Shown here: positions 11,701-23,605 of the stretch, piece by piece
Layout of the letters: every line of letters starts with the position of its first letter
Position numbering within the stretch: position 1 is the stretch's first letter
Source: Guadua angustifolia
Taxonomy: Eukaryota; Streptophyta; Magnoliopsida; Poales; Poaceae
Assembly: GCA_036346375.1 (NCBI GenBank)
Contig: JAYEVE010001388.1
Span: 1 to 64,000, forward strand
Reading direction: 5' to 3'
DNA length: 64,000 nucleotides
Translations under genes and position numbers: made by a program
Notes under the pieces: model-generated
The model's input: only the letters and a program-made list of their open reading frames with translations
Database searches by the model: none
What the model was told of the DNA's origin: nothing

Positions 11701-12105
11701 TTGTCTTGATCCTTATATGTGTCAATAACGAATTGATCAATACAAAGAGACTTTCAAGTTAAACTACAAACTCCCCCTAAATATGTGCACCCATGTAATA
11801 TATGGATTGAGAAACATAATGCACATTTTGTGGTTAATATAACGGGGACATTCATATTTCAACTTGACTCCAAAGTATGCAACTAACATTAAGATGAATA
11901 TGCAAACATACCTTGGGTTTTCCATTTTTCAATGCGATGAGACTAATCAAAAGATATTCTAAGCAAACATGTTAGTCTCGATATAAGATTTGTCATTAAT
12001 AACAATATCGCATTAGGGGATTAACTCAATATTGGATTTGTCATTAACACAAGATTAGATTTGTCATTAACACCAAAACCATAATTAATGAAGTTTGAAC
12101 TTACA
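8796..12105 (-). repeat. 5' LTR of the Sirevirus-like element
   Basis: The right LTR, 3310 bp, the partner of 525-3836 with the same TG...CA ends. Its palindrome cluster repeats that of the other LTR. Most differences are indels at CCGG-rich sites around 9110-9980. For example, ACTTGCCGG in the left copy is ACTTGCGG here. The transcript of the element should start in this LTR on the minus strand, but I cannot place a convincing TATA box. Confidence 0.92.
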
Positions 12106-12110
12106 CCCTA

Positions 12111-12900
12111 TTTCCCAATCAACTCTTCACTGTCAAGCAGCAGAAGGATGGGTCCACACGATACTTCCTCAAGCGCTTCTCCTAAGTGTGGATGCCTCAG
12201 ACTCATTATCATCAATGCGTACAGGGAAGGGCTACTCCTTGGTGAACTAAACCAAGTTCTAGAGAGAAACCCCCAAAAAGCATCCCAACAACTCTTTTAG
12301 ATCGTGGAGAAGTACGCTCGAGGAGAGGAGGATAATTTCGCTAAGAAAGGGCTCCTGTCGCAAACCAGAAGTGACTCCCCTAGGAAGAGGTTGAAGGACT
12401 CCTCTAAGAAGAACAAAGACTAGAGGGACCACTCCATTAGGAGCCATGATTCCAAGGTTCTTGCCATGACTATTACTCCATCTTGTGGGAAAGGCACCTT
12501 CAAAGGACCTAAGAAAGATTCTAAACCTAAGGCTCATCATGCGTGTGATGAAGGCCCCAGGGAATAGGAAGGATTACGAAGACCAGAGCGATGGTCGTTG
12601 GTGTGCCTATCACAAGATTGGTGAGCACGTCATGAATGAGTGTCATCAATATGCAGTCGAGGTGGTGAAACTCCACAAGAAGGGACCTAAGCCACACAGA
12701 GAATCACCACCCCATCTCGGGGCCATGGAAGCCATGCCTCTTCAGACGATTCATCCTGCACCCACAATGCCTAGCTCCTAGTGGTCCTCCCAAGGAGAAC
12801 TTCCACAAGATGTTGAGCTGGAGCTTCCCTTCCAAGTGCCACAAAGACAAGTGAATGTCATAATGGGGACTTGGCCTACATGCATGAATCCAAGTGCCAG
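12111..12900 (+). pseudogene. Gypsy A gag relic, downstream part
   Basis: Continuation of the gag that breaks off at 519. After the duplicated CCCTA the plus strand encodes SVKQQKDGSTRYFLKRFS in broken frames, the block that follows the gag core in grass gypsy elements. A basic, lysine-rich stretch comes next. Near 12,600 is WCAYHKIGEHVMNECHQY, a C-H-H-C zinc finger of the type seen at the gag C terminus. Several stops and frameshifts are present. The 98-codon stretch at 12,485-12,781 is the longest piece and is not an intact gene. Confidence 0.65.
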
Positions 12901-13905
12901 CGAAAGGAGTATGTCTAAGAAGTTAATGTCGTGGGGGTAACCCCTGAAGTGCCCCGCCCAAGTGGGTGAACATCCTGTTAAGCTTCACTATTGAGGATGC
13001 GAAGGGCCTAATGTTCCCCTATGATGATGCTCTCTTGGTAACCATCATAGTGTTTAACTGTGAGGTCTCCCGTATACTCGTCGATAAGGGAAGCTCCGAG
13101 GATATACTCTACCATTGTGTACTCAAGGAACTGTAGGATTCATGTGGGCTACCATCCAGGCATCTTAATCCCATCAAATCGTCCTCTCACGAGCTTCATA
13201 TCAGGGAAATCCATTCAACCCCTGAAGATCGAGCTTCTGGTGACCTTCAGGTCATGAGAGAACCACCACATGTAGGCCAGGACATCAATTTTCCTTTCAA
13301 TGCAATCATGGGAAGAGTAACCTTCACCGCCTCTACATGGTGGTCCAACTAAACTACTTGTGTCTTTAAGACACCAGGTCCCTGTAGGGTTATTACCATG
13401 ATAGGTGATCAAGACTTGGATCGTCGCTTGTACAACGAGGCGAAAACTGACTCTAGCAATATCAACCTCCTTGAATCAAAGGACGTTGGAGAGATGGTGC
13501 CTCCCTCAACTTCGCTTGGACATATCCAAGAATGTTCCCCCTCAGGAGAAATACCCTCTCAAGCCTTGCCTAGAGGGGGACCTAATAGATGCACGTCTCT
13601 TTGGCCTAGGGGGTGAATGTTTTGTTAAGATTGGGGCTAAGCTCCCTAAGAAGATAGAGACGGAGCTCATCGAATTCCTAAAATCTAATGCTGACGTATT
13701 TGTCTAAGCACCATTAGACATGACAGGCATCCCCCAGGAGGTGATCCAACATCGCCTTGTGTTAAAGCCAAGGCACCCCTCTCATTAGAGTGATGTTAGA
13801 CCATAGAGGTGAAACTGACAAATTTTCAAAAGTAGGCCTCCTTTGTGAGGTTTGGCACTCAGAATGGCTTGCCAATCCTGTTTTTGTCAAGAAGTCAATG
13901 GCAAG
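12901..13905 (+). pseudogene. Gypsy A protease and start of reverse transcriptase
   Basis: Degenerate pol. Around 13,050-13,110 the text VFNCEVSRILVDKGSSEDILY resembles the retropepsin site (usually LIDGGSS), with the catalytic 'DGG' altered to 'DKG'. From 13,660 comes KSNADVFV, then after a stop MTGIPQEVIQHRLVLKP. This is the linker that precedes RT in Tat-like grass elements (compare the intact-looking version at 27,594 and below). A WHSEWLANPVFVKK block follows near 13,855. The rest of RT is absent: sequence from about 13,935 belongs to another gypsy. Evidence is by motif only. Confidence 0.6.
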
Positions 13906-13934
13906 CAACGCATGCTAGTTATGATCGTAATTGG

Positions 13935-16197
13935 CAAACACTTCAACCACTATTGACCAATATAGTCAATTGGGCTGATCAAATATCTGCAATATTGCGA
14001 GAGCAGTATGGCATATAGCCAAAAGGAAGGATAACTGGTTATCGAAAGCCGTATCCTAATTATATTAATCGGATACCATATCCTAATAACTAACATCAAA
14101 TTCCTTGGTTTTGCAAAGTTTTGGGCGACTATTCTACCACAACCTTGAAAACACATTGAGCGTTTTATTGTGCAATGTGGTGAAGAAGCTCACTTTAATG
14201 GTTTAGGGTTAAATTGTTCCTGTTATCTTTATCAAGGGTAGTATTTACATAGTACACTACATTACCCTCAAATTCAATCAATTTATGGACCGATTTGCTA
14301 AGCCAATTCCACGAATACATTTTCTATGGGAGTTTAGAGCTAGGATTTATGATCTAAGTTCAATCTTACAAAAGTTTAGAGATTCGATGAGTAATTATAT
14401 TAAAAGATTAAAGAAAATTAGAAATTGGTGCTTTAGTGTCACCAGGTTGATAATCAATTAGTAGATTTAGCCTTCCAAGGGTTGCTGCCCCAATAGAAGG
14501 AAAATTTGCTAGGAAGAAAGTTATTGATTTAAGTCATCTGTTACATTGGGTCTCAATTGAAGAAGGCCATTTCACCTATAATAAGGGCTTCAAGGATAAA
14601 TTTAGAAATAATACAGATAAAGAGAATGACAAGATTAACCTCATTGAGTATGAGCCAAATGATTCATCTAAAGATGACGAGACCGAAATAAATAGAGCCG
14701 AATGGGTTAAAGGGTCTAAAAAGTATTTAATCTATTTATAGCTTAAGCCGACCAAGAACTAGTCAGAAGTAAAATATGCCTTTGATGTCACAAAGTGTGA
14801 CCATATTTTTTGATCTACTCTTGCAAGAAAAGATAATACGGTTACCTGAAAGCCATGTTCTACTATTGGCTGATGAAATTAAAAAGTGAAAGTATTGCAC
14901 ATAGCATCATTCTTTTTCTCATATTACAAATAATTGCAATATTTTTTTAGTAGATACAATCAATTATAGAAGATGACTAACAAAAATTTGTAGAGGAATC
15001 GATGATGTAGTTGGACACTAATCCTTTTCCTTTTAACATAGTCAATTGTTATGCAAAAAAGCAAGAACTGACACAAGTTGCAAAACCCAAGGGTCAAGTA
15101 CATATGTCATCATTCACAAATATGGTGCATCAAGTCGATGTGCAGGCAAGCTCTGATGGCAATGAGACCCTTAGGATTATAGTCGGTTCTATTCAAATAG
15201 AGACTAATCGAGAAGGAAAAATTCAAGAACAGTCAAGCCAAAGGGAGAATTGCAAATCAATAAATGGTGTCAGGCTGAGAGAGTGTTTCCACCACATAAG
15301 CCTATACAGATACCAAAGCCTACTTTCTCTCAATTATTGGCAAAGTTAGAAAGGAGAAATGATAGGCTGCGATGAAATCCTACACATCAGTTAGTTGACA
15401 TGTATCAGCTGAACAGCCCTGAAAAGGCTCACCAACAGTGCCCTTTCTGGTAATTCTGTTGAGAGAAGGGGCTAGCATTGCTTTCGGCCTTTCATGTCTG
15501 ATGCAACATTATTGGCATGAATATTAGGATGAGAAGCAATGGGGATCGGTCAAAAGTAGGATTTCTAGACCTATCTCGGACCAAGAACAAGTAGATCAAG
15601 ATGATGGGTCCAATTCTATGACTAGTGTGGATATGGCTGGATCCAATCAAACCAAAGCCGAGGTAATGTTCTCCAAGGATGAGTTGATCTCAGCGGAGGA
15701 GACTTTAGTGTCAAAGGGCCCAAGAAATAAAGGAAGCCGAGCAAGAAAAGGAAAGGGACGAAACCTTTAATGTGCTTTGTTCGATCAAAATTGCTAAAAA
15801 GGAATAGAGGAGAAAGTGGCTATGGAATAATTTGATTCAACTGACGATTTAGATTCTCCTATGACTTGTGATGATTCTCCACCTTTGATGAATATTAATA
15901 TGGTGTTCACATTGCTAGCTGAGTTCAGAACAAGTACTGCATTGGCCAAAGAAGCTTTTGCTCAACTATGCTTAGGAGCACATGATGTAGTCTTCAAAAT
16001 GCATCAAGTTGATCATCGGCATTTGAAGCCATTGAATTTAAAAAGGCATATTAATGGCAAGTCGATATCAAGGATGCTAATAGCTAGAGGTACAACTATC
16101 AACCTAATGCTCTATACAACATGCAAAAGGCTAGGTAAGTCCAATGAAGACCTCATTAAGACCAACATGGTTTTAAATGACTTCACCGGAGATCTAT
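13935..16197 (+). pseudogene. Gypsy B gag and protease relic
   Basis: A second gypsy type, unlike gypsy A. The gag part starts with a segment like NWADQISAILREQYGI and continues with YRKPYPNYI and HIERFIVQCGEEAHFNG (14,150-14,210). Near 14,280 is a LPSNSI...FHEYIFYGSLELG-like block. At 14,890-14,960 is a C-H-H-C finger. From 15,861 an open stretch of 113 codons is the protease region (EFRTSTALAKEAFAQLCLG, HLKPLNLKRHINGKSISRML, TCKRLGKSNEDLIKTNMVLNDF). The catalytic 'VDGGAA' is replaced by 'IARGTT', so it is dead. Many stops interrupt the gag. The protease breaks off at 16,197 at an LTR insertion and resumes near 19,596. Confidence 0.7.
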
Positions 16198-19100
16198 TGT
16201 AACATTCCGTTTTTCAGTTTCTTGGAACGAGAATTTCAAAATCCGCACCCGTCGCATTTATTTGAAATAATTACAGCTTAATTTGAATTTTCAAAAGTCA
16301 AAAAGGATTTAATTTGATTAATATAAACTTCAAATTAATTATTTCTTATTTTTATGGGGTTCTTTGTGCTTTCTTGAATTTTTCTGTATTTTTGGAGATT
16401 TATTTGAATTTATTTACTATTTATTTGAGTTTATTGGATTTTATTCGGATTTTCTGGAATTTCTTAATTCGGAATTCATTTTCCATTTTCATTTCTCTCC
16501 GGGCCGAATTCTTTTCTCTCGGTCGATCCTGTTCACTTTCCCGCCGGCCCAAATCACCAGCCCAGCCCAACTCGCCGAAAACCCTAACCTAGCGTCGCGC
16601 CTCAGCCGTCGATCACTAATCCAACGGTCGAAATCTGCGCCACCACCCACAGTCAAAACCCTAACCCTAATTCTTTATTTTTCCCACCGTCCGATCCCGA
16701 TCCAGCAGACAGCAGCGTGCCACGTCGCTCGAGCTCAGCGCCGCCACCCGTAACCTAGCGCCACGCGGTCATCTTCGGTTCCTGTGCCCTTCACGCCTCC
16801 CTAGGCTATTTAAAGCCACCGTCTCTCATCTCCCGAGTTTTGCTGCCTCGCGCCGCACCTCCTGGCCCTACCCATTCCTCTGGAGGCGCCGTAGTGTGGT
16901 CGCTAGCCCTCGCCGGAGTACCTCCTCCCTTCCGAGTCCTTCCATCGCCGTTTTCTTCCACGCTGGTGAGTCCCTGCCGTAGCTTGTGGTTCCACCGAGT
17001 TCATCTCGTCGTGTTCTCTCTAACCCGCACCAAAACCGTGCCGATCCAGCGCTCCTCCGCTGAAAGCCGCGTCGTCGTCCCCAGCGCCGGCGGATTAGCG
17101 CCGCCCCCTCGCCGTCGGTTTCTTTGAGCTTTCTCCGTCGTCGGATCATTGTCCAGCGGTCGGATCTGTGCCACGCACACTCGGGTAAGGCACCTCACCG
17201 CAGTTCACCTCTCCGCCGCTAGATCTACATCGTGCGGTCATTAGCGCGCCGCGTGGCCATGCCACCTGTGCCGTAGCATAGCCTCGCCGTCCTTGACGTG
17301 TCGTCCTGACCGCCGCGTGGCGTCGTGTGCGAGACGCGTGTGCGCCACGTCGTCACCAGACGGTCGCGTGTCCGCCAGCTAGGCGCCAGATCAGCCTTCG
17401 CCGCTGCGTGGCGCTGCGTGCGAGACGCGTATGCGCCACGTTGTCACCAGCAGCCTGCGTATCCGCCCAGTGCTTGCCGCGTGTGCGCCACGTCCGCCCT
17501 AGTTCCACGTGGCTGCCACATGAGTGCCACGTCAGCCCTAGTTCGCCCGTGGTCTGCCACGTCAGCGCCACGTCGTTGCCACGTCACCGCCACGTCAGTC
17601 CAGCCTGTCATGCTTCGTGAACCCCTCTGTGAACTCAGTTCACGGTGGACCGAGTCACTGACTCATGGGCCCCATGTGTCAGCGCATGATTTCTTTTCCT
17701 GATTTAATCGGAATTTCCGAATTACCAGCCAATCGGGAGCCGACACGTGTCAACCCTTAGTCAATTTCCTGATTTTCTTTCCCATAGAACTTCCGAGAGC
17801 CCGTTCTTCCCCGTTCGAACTCCGATTCGAACGATTCAAATTTCTAAATTTATCTAAAATCAAGATCTATCTACTGGTGTCTTTCTTTTGAATTTTTGGA
17901 TTTTATTTATTTTTGTCTCGTTTCGCGTGTTTCGCGTGTAGACGACGCAGCGGTTGAGCGAGCGGAGCATCCGACGGAGGTAGCAGCAGCGGGAGAGGTT
18001 GAAGGCAAGTCTTCCTTGACCATATTGAACCCAATTTTATGAAATATTACTTTGTTTTAAATTATTGCATGCGTATTATTTGCGTCATCGTACTTTAATG
18101 TCATTTTAAATGCTTAGATAAATGCCAAATTGTTATGCCCACATTGATATTCATTTTGACAACCATTGATACCCTAGGAAAAATTGAGTACTGTTAGTAA
18201 TAATCATTTTTGTATTATGGGACGGTAGAAAATGCTTAGCCATGCTTAATCACGTCAGTACCTTACCATTATGGAAATGCTTTCATATTTGATTCAAATT
18301 GAATTGTGAAAATATGGCAATTGGTGTTGCCGGTATTAATTTGAAGAATAAAAGTGAAAAATGATTTAGACCGGGGTGGATGGTTGCTTGGTGGGTGCGG
18401 GATGCACAAAATTTTGGAATGTGATTGTTCCGCCCTAGTCAATTAAGGACCGGTCGTGTGTTACCTTGGGCCATGCTATACAGTACAACCACACGTCTAT
18501 TATGGGTACGACCTGGCTAAGTAATTTTCATGTATCGTTATTTGACTTCGCCATTGGGTTGTGCGGTTTGTCGGGAGGACACTTACAAGACGCAAGAGGG
18601 GTTTCAGATCGGTGGATTCCTAACGGCGGTGAAACCTCGCAAGTGAGTCGATAGCGGTATTATGCATTGTAAAGGCCTTGTCATGGTCTCCTCCAAGCAC
18701 ACCAAAGGAAGTGTGTCAATAGCTTGGCAAAAGGGTTGATCATGTCGTGTGGGTAAAGTGTACAAGCTCGCAGAGTCAAAACTACTTGAGTAGCCGTGCT
18801 TACGGATAAGGGCAAGCGGGAACGCTTTCACATAGTAGATTTTATGGTTTTTGTTTTAAATGGAAAAATGATGAATTTGGTTTAAATGAAAATGTGGTTT
18901 GGGAATCCGTGAGTAGTTGGAACTCCCGGATTTTAGTTTGGCGGTTAGAGCCAACCAGGTAGTTGGAACCTGGAAAACTGTTATACTTCAACATTTAATT
19001 AATTATGCTATTTACATTTTGTTAAATGCTGCTTTATGAAATTATTACTTGTATTTAAATTTCAATTTCGATTTATGCAAATGAACCCTATATACTTCCT

Positions 19101-19571
19101 TTGTTCAAGTCTTGCATTTAGTTATTTGCATTAAGTTTCCAAGACTTGCTGAGTATGTTGCATACTCACCCTCGCTTTTCATTGCGGGGCTGCTTATTCC
19201 ATAAAGCAGATGAAGAGATCAGAGCTAGCTATCCAAGAGCATGCAATCCTCCGTTCGACATCTGTGGTGAAGACTTTGAAGAAGAAGATTATCCTGACTT
19301 CTAGGGCGCGATTTTCTCCAGTCGATTGCCTGTGGGCACATGGATTAGCCTTTTTGTTGCTACTTTTCCGCTGCTACTTTCACACTTAAGCCGTAAGGCT
19401 CGATACTTGTAATAATGTGATGATGATGTTTACACTCTTTTGCTTTATTACTGTTAATTACTTTATGATATGTCTATGTTATCATCACTGTATGACTGTG
19501 TGTGCTAGCTGTTTCTAGACTAGCACGGTTGAAACACAGAGGGTTCGGATTGGGTGATCCGGGTCCCCACA
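16198..19571 (+). repeat. 3.4-kb gypsy-type LTR with adjoining PBS
   Basis: Begins TGTAACATTCCG and ends GGGTCCCCACA, followed after four bases by a perfect methionine-tRNA primer site. This identifies it as a 5' LTR, 3374 bp long. A TATA-like CTATTTAAAG at 16,806-16,815 precedes a GC-rich part. There a CGCCACGTC-type motif recurs many times (17,330-17,610). No second LTR or coding interior follows, so the rest of this element has been lost. ORFs in the GC-rich part (16,364-16,753 and 17,325-17,702) are composition artefacts. Confidence 0.8.
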
Positions 19572-19575
19572 AAGG

Positions 19576-19587
19576 TGGTATCAGAGC
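19576..19587 (+). promoter_or_regulatory. Methionine-tRNA primer-binding site
   Basis: TGGTATCAGAGC, an exact match to the site complementary to the 3' end of initiator tRNA-Met, four bases past the LTR end. Only some twenty bases of the internal region seem to remain before gypsy B protease sequence resumes. Confidence 0.85.
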
Positions 19588-19595
19588 TCATGGTC

Positions 19596-19785
19596 AATAG
19601 AAAAATCTCACCGACTATGTTTTTTGTGTGGTAGATGCCAAAGACGCCAAAGGGAGGTACAACGTATTATTGGGCGCGAGAATGGATCCATGCCAAATGT
19701 TGTATTCCATCAACCATGTAACAGATGCTCCCCCAATGGAATAGAGATAAGGTAGAAGTGATTCAAGCTGACACATCGGCTCACA
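19596..19785 (+). pseudogene. Gypsy B protease, continuation
   Basis: On the plus strand, in two frames, are ISPTMFF, then VVDAKDAKGRYNVLLG, then REWIHAKCCIPSTM, and finally KVEVIQADTSAH. This is the end of the gypsy protease domain whose first part stops at 16,197. By comparison with the family roughly 15-20 residues are missing at the junction. The segment ends where a truncated LTR of the Tat-like element begins. Confidence 0.7.
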
Positions 19786-20337
19786 AGATGGAGATAACAA
19801 CCCTACGTCCAGTGATCTCACTATTGCTATGTAACTCTTACAGAATGGCTCGAATATGACAATGTGATAATGTGTTGTTTTTTCCCTCCTTTTCCAACCG
19901 GTCTACCGGCGGGGTTCTTATAGATGCTCAAAGTAACTGTAGCCGAATAATGCGCCATCACTGCATTAACCATAGCTGTAACCGCATCCTTGATTCTCGC
20001 CACGTCCCGTCGTGGGCATAATGGTCTCAGATCGTGACGTAATGGTCTTAGATCATAGCGTAATTATTGCCACATCGTCGTTATGGGCTGAGCACGATCT
20101 TTTGATCATGTTTGGGAATTCCCCTCAGCTTTGACCGACCGCTGCGCACTCTCGAGCGAGCATGCTCGGGGATTTATGGCACATGCTCGGGGATGAGCTT
20201 GGGCATGGTCGGGGCGGACCCACTAACCAGACTATCCGAGGGTACTCCTTGGAGACACCATCCAAGGGCATGTATGTTTGGCCAAAACTGGCTGCCAGGG
20301 TATAATAGTCCTTACAGAAATTATCCAATCCCTAACA
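19786..20337 (-). repeat. 3' LTR of the Tat-like element, truncated
   Basis: Matches 30,646-31,198 closely (AAGATGGAGATAACAACCC to CCAATCCCTAACA). The part corresponding to 30,489-30,645, which is the end of the LTR in element orientation, is missing. Protease sequence of gypsy B lies there instead. Confidence 0.85.
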
Positions 20338-20831
20338 GCTAGCTTCCAAGGCTCAAGTAGAAATCTGCTTGGCGGGGCCTTCCCCTTGAGCCTTCAAACT
20401 CAATGGAGGGATTGGAATCTTGCAGCGAAGCACTACTGCAGCATCCGAGCAATGTCCGCCCGCGGACGAGCATGGTTGATAAGAGTCAAGCTATCAACTC
20501 GGTCTCCAACCAAGAGAAGCTCAAGCAAGAAAGTGTTAAAGGTCGCAGCGGTTCCTTCTTTGCGAAGCCTCATGGGAGCAGTTTAGACAATTTTTCGGGA
20601 ACCGTGTTTTTATTGGACAGTTTTGAAGATTGCGCCTCCACACGCCGGTTCATGAACAGGCGGGAGCGACTTTTGGCCTCTGAACGGTCGTGTCCATTTG
20701 GCTTCTCCGCCCCTATATATAAGGCGGGAACAGTGATGAGAAACTCTTCATCTGCATCTTGCAATAAAACCCTCAGAATTTCCTAAGTCCCAAACTTTCC
20801 CACTCTTGCACCTTCTTCCTCCACCAATCCC
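20338..20831 (+). promoter_or_regulatory. Upstream region of the antisense gene with TATA box
   Basis: Between the truncated LTR and the antisense gene. TATATATAA at 20,713-20,721 lies 110 bp before the ATG at 20,832, on the plus strand, after GCCCC and before GGCGGG. This suggests the antisense gene has its own promoter. A 127-codon ORF at 20,403-20,786 overlaps this region; I do not recognise it and treat it as chance. Confidence 0.5.
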
Positions 20832-23605
20832 ATGGCGAAGTTTGGGGCAAGCAAAATCAGCAAGGAGAGGCTTCAAATGCTCGAGGATCTTGTCTATCTT
20901 GAAGCAGGGTCCTGGCGAGCTCCCGATGACGAGGAAGCTCCAACGCCACGGGAAGGATAGGTCATCTCCTGCGAGCTATACTCCATCAACGGATTGCGAA
21001 TGCCCGAGAGTGAGTTCCTTGAATCCGTGCTCGCCCAATACGAGTGCGAGATTTCCAACCATAACCCTAATTCCATCCTTGTTTTGTCCATCTTCTCGCA
21101 TCTTTGCGAGGGATACGTGGGCACCATGCCCACGGTGAGCCTTTTCTTTCAATTTTATTCCTTGTTTCGCACCGACGGGACCTCTTCGCCGGTTGCATCT
21201 ATTTTCGCCTTCGGTCCAACTGACTTTACGAGTACCTGAGCTTCGCTCAAGGACTCGGTGTCAGGTTGGGCTGATTTTTGGTTTTACTTGAAGAAAGTGG
21301 ATGGAAGCTCTCTCTGCTACACCAGAGCGGCGGCTCCGGAAATCGACACCACGCCCCCCCCCGTGCAAGCCGAGGAGGAGCGAATGCTGATGACGATCAG
21401 TGAGCTCACCAACATGGGGCTCACTGGTCGGGACGTTGCCCGGGACTACCTTAGGAACCGGGTATCTCCGTTGAAGAGGAGGGAGCAACCCTTCTCTGAG
21501 ATCTCGGGGTGGCAAGACTTCACCCGGGATGCTAACTCGGGTAAGCTTCTAAAATTGCATAGGTAACTTCTGTTCTTCATACACAATTTTGCTCGTGCTA
21601 ACACTTGTGTTGGTCAAATGTAGCCCCGAGCACGACTTGGGTTGAGAAGCGAATTGCCGAAATGTTCAACACCCAAAAAGGCAAGGAGCTTGAGCACGGG
21701 CATCAAGTTCCAAAGAACGTGCTCAAGCGGGGCAATGCAGTAAGTAACTTCACGATCCATGCTCGAGGGAAGACATCCCGAGCACCTTTGACGTGTCTTA
21801 TTCCTCTTAACAGGAGAAGGTTGCCCATGAAGCCACAGTGGCCGAACTTAAGCCATTGACGCGCGACCAAGGGGGAGCCATCCCGCCGCCAAGACCAAGA
21901 AAGCGAGGGGCAAGCGGCAAGCGCCACCGCCACCCTCTGCCTGGCTCCCTAAGAGACGAGTGACTTCGAGCAAGAGTCCTCCTCGACGACATTTGGAGTA
22001 CGCCGACAAAATGGAGGGTAAAATACTTGAAGAAATGGCAGAAAGAGTACACCGAGCAAAACCCGAGTTTAATGACTCGCTTGCACCAGCTCGCGGAGTA
22101 GGCGAGACGAGCAAAGGCAGCGAAGGACTCCGAGCGCAAGGAGCTGGAGGGGCAGATCGCCGCCCTCTAGGACAAACTAGCACGGGCAACTTCGAGCTCT
22201 TCGGCAAGAGAGCCCGACGAAGAGGATGAAGACCCGGTGCCCTTCTTTGTGAAGCGCTGAGTGGCGCTGGGCGCACCGCCAAGGTACCCAGGGCCAACTT
22301 TGGAGGGGGTCGACCTAGACGAGGTCGACCCTTTGATGGTGAGGGCTAGCCGCGCAGCTACAGAGAGATCCGAGCTTGTTGTCAGAGCACGGATCTTCAC
22401 AGATGCAACTTCCGCGGCGAAGACAGAGGCCACCAAGGATGATGGCGAGAAGCTTAACAAAGGTAATTCTTCTTATACATTCCTTCCTTTTCTTCTTTTT
22501 GCTTTGCTTCGTGCATCCGAGCTAATCCCACTCTATCGACGTGGGCGTAATAACTCATAGGGGCGTTATGGATTTTTGGCAAATGGCCGATGAGATCCTC
22601 GACTATGTAGTGAAGAGAGAGCTTGCCCTCACCGCTGACCTTGTGATGGCGGAAGGCATCGCCGCCAAGGCCTACCACGACCAACAAGCCGTGGAGCTTC
22701 AAGACCTGGAGGGACCAACTCCCTAGGAAGGCCAACTTCCCCGAGAGGAGTACATTGCATCTCCAAGCATGTCAGATGCTCGGGATCAAAGAGGAGACCA
22801 TGCGCTCCCAAGCAAAGCGCCTGCTTGGGAAGAAGGCGCGAAGCCCTGAGTGAAATGCCTGCTCAAGAAGAAGGCGCGAAGCCCTCGAGCGAAGTGCCTA
22901 CTCGGGGAGAAGACAGGGAGTACTCGAGCGGAGCGCATGCTCGGGGGGAAAATAAGGAGTCCTCGAGCGAAGTGCATGCTCGGGAGGAAAATGATCTCCC
23001 CTAGCCGGAGGGCGCAGCGGAAGCACTCGCTGACCTTTGGTCGAAAGACGTCGCCAAACCATTTCAAGAGAACTTGCGCGATCGACTCCGTTGGGTAAGG
23101 ATAGCTGCCTCTTGGAGCTTTTTTCTTTTGCAATGAGCAAGAACTAAAACCTTCTGTCTTGCTGGTACTTCAAGCAACCACGGTGGATTTTGAAGCGGCG
23201 ACTGTTCCTCCTGAGGTCGTGGCCAAGCACGGCGCTGAGCAAGACGCTAAAATAGTGGAGCTCGAGCAAGCGCTGGCTGACCTCAAAGCTTCACACAAGG
23301 AGATGCGGCGCAAATCTGAAGAGTACACCATGGATTGCAGAGAGCAAATCTTCCAAGCCAAGGCAGAGCTCGAACAAGAGCAGAAACGCTCTGTGACCTT
23401 GGAGGAGAAGCTGAGCAAATCCACACGGGAGGCCACCGAGGTGGTCAACCGGTGCAAGGAAGAAGAGAAGCGGCTCCGCCAAGAAGCCTGCGAGGGGCAC
23501 GACGCTCGGCGGTGGGTGCTCGAGCTTGAAGCCAAACCTGATGAGGTGAGGGAAGAACTCTCAACCCTACAAGAAGCGAAGCTCGGCGGAGATCCCCCTT
23601 TGTAA
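20832..23605 (+). pseudogene. Antisense multi-exon gene of the Tat-like element
   Basis: On the strand opposite to gag-pol. The start MAKFGASKISKERLQ is followed, after one stop, by INGLRMPESEFLESVLAQY and ISNHNPNSILVLSIFSHLCE, then SVSGWADFWFYLKK. This pattern matches the plant family called 'putative gypsy type transposon' (PF04195). Likely introns: 21,541-21,622 (GGTAAGC...TGTAG), 21,739-21,812 (GTAAGT...AACAG), one from about 22,461 (GGTAATTC) and one from about 23,095 (GGTAAGG). Exons between them are partly broken. The last exon (23,176-23,605) is a long charged coiled coil (KIVELEQALADLKASHKEM and following) ending PPL-stop. Imperfect 13-residue repeats (ARSPRAKCLLG-like) lie at 22,830-22,990. 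Stops in exon 1 suggest a pseudogene. Function in the family is unknown to me. Confidence 0.65.

Larger units (their letters stand above)
525..12105 (-). mobile_element. Sirevirus-like Copia element without pol, complete ends
   Basis: An LTR retrotransposon read on the minus strand. Two near-identical 3.3-kb LTRs (525-3836 and 8796-12105) begin TGTAGGGTCG and end GAACTTACA. They are flanked by the perfect 5-bp duplication CCCTA (520-524 and 12106-12110). A primer-binding site adjoins the right (5') LTR and a polypurine tract adjoins the left (3') LTR. The only coding part is a Copia gag broken by a frameshift (8736-7014). No protease, integrase, RT or RNase H is visible in the 5-kb interior. 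Very long LTRs, repeated polypurine tracts and palindrome-rich LTRs are known for Sireviruses. I infer a gag-only, non-autonomous member. The high LTR similarity suggests a fairly recent insertion. Confidence 0.9.

Noticed and set aside
16364..17702. Several 90-130 codon ORFs in GC-rich DNA as host genes
   Set aside because: They lie within an LTR, occur on both strands and in overlapping frames, and have low-complexity arginine/alanine/serine composition.
20403..20786. 127-codon plus-strand ORF before the antisense gene
   Set aside because: It runs across the TATA box of the antisense gene and has no recognised motif.
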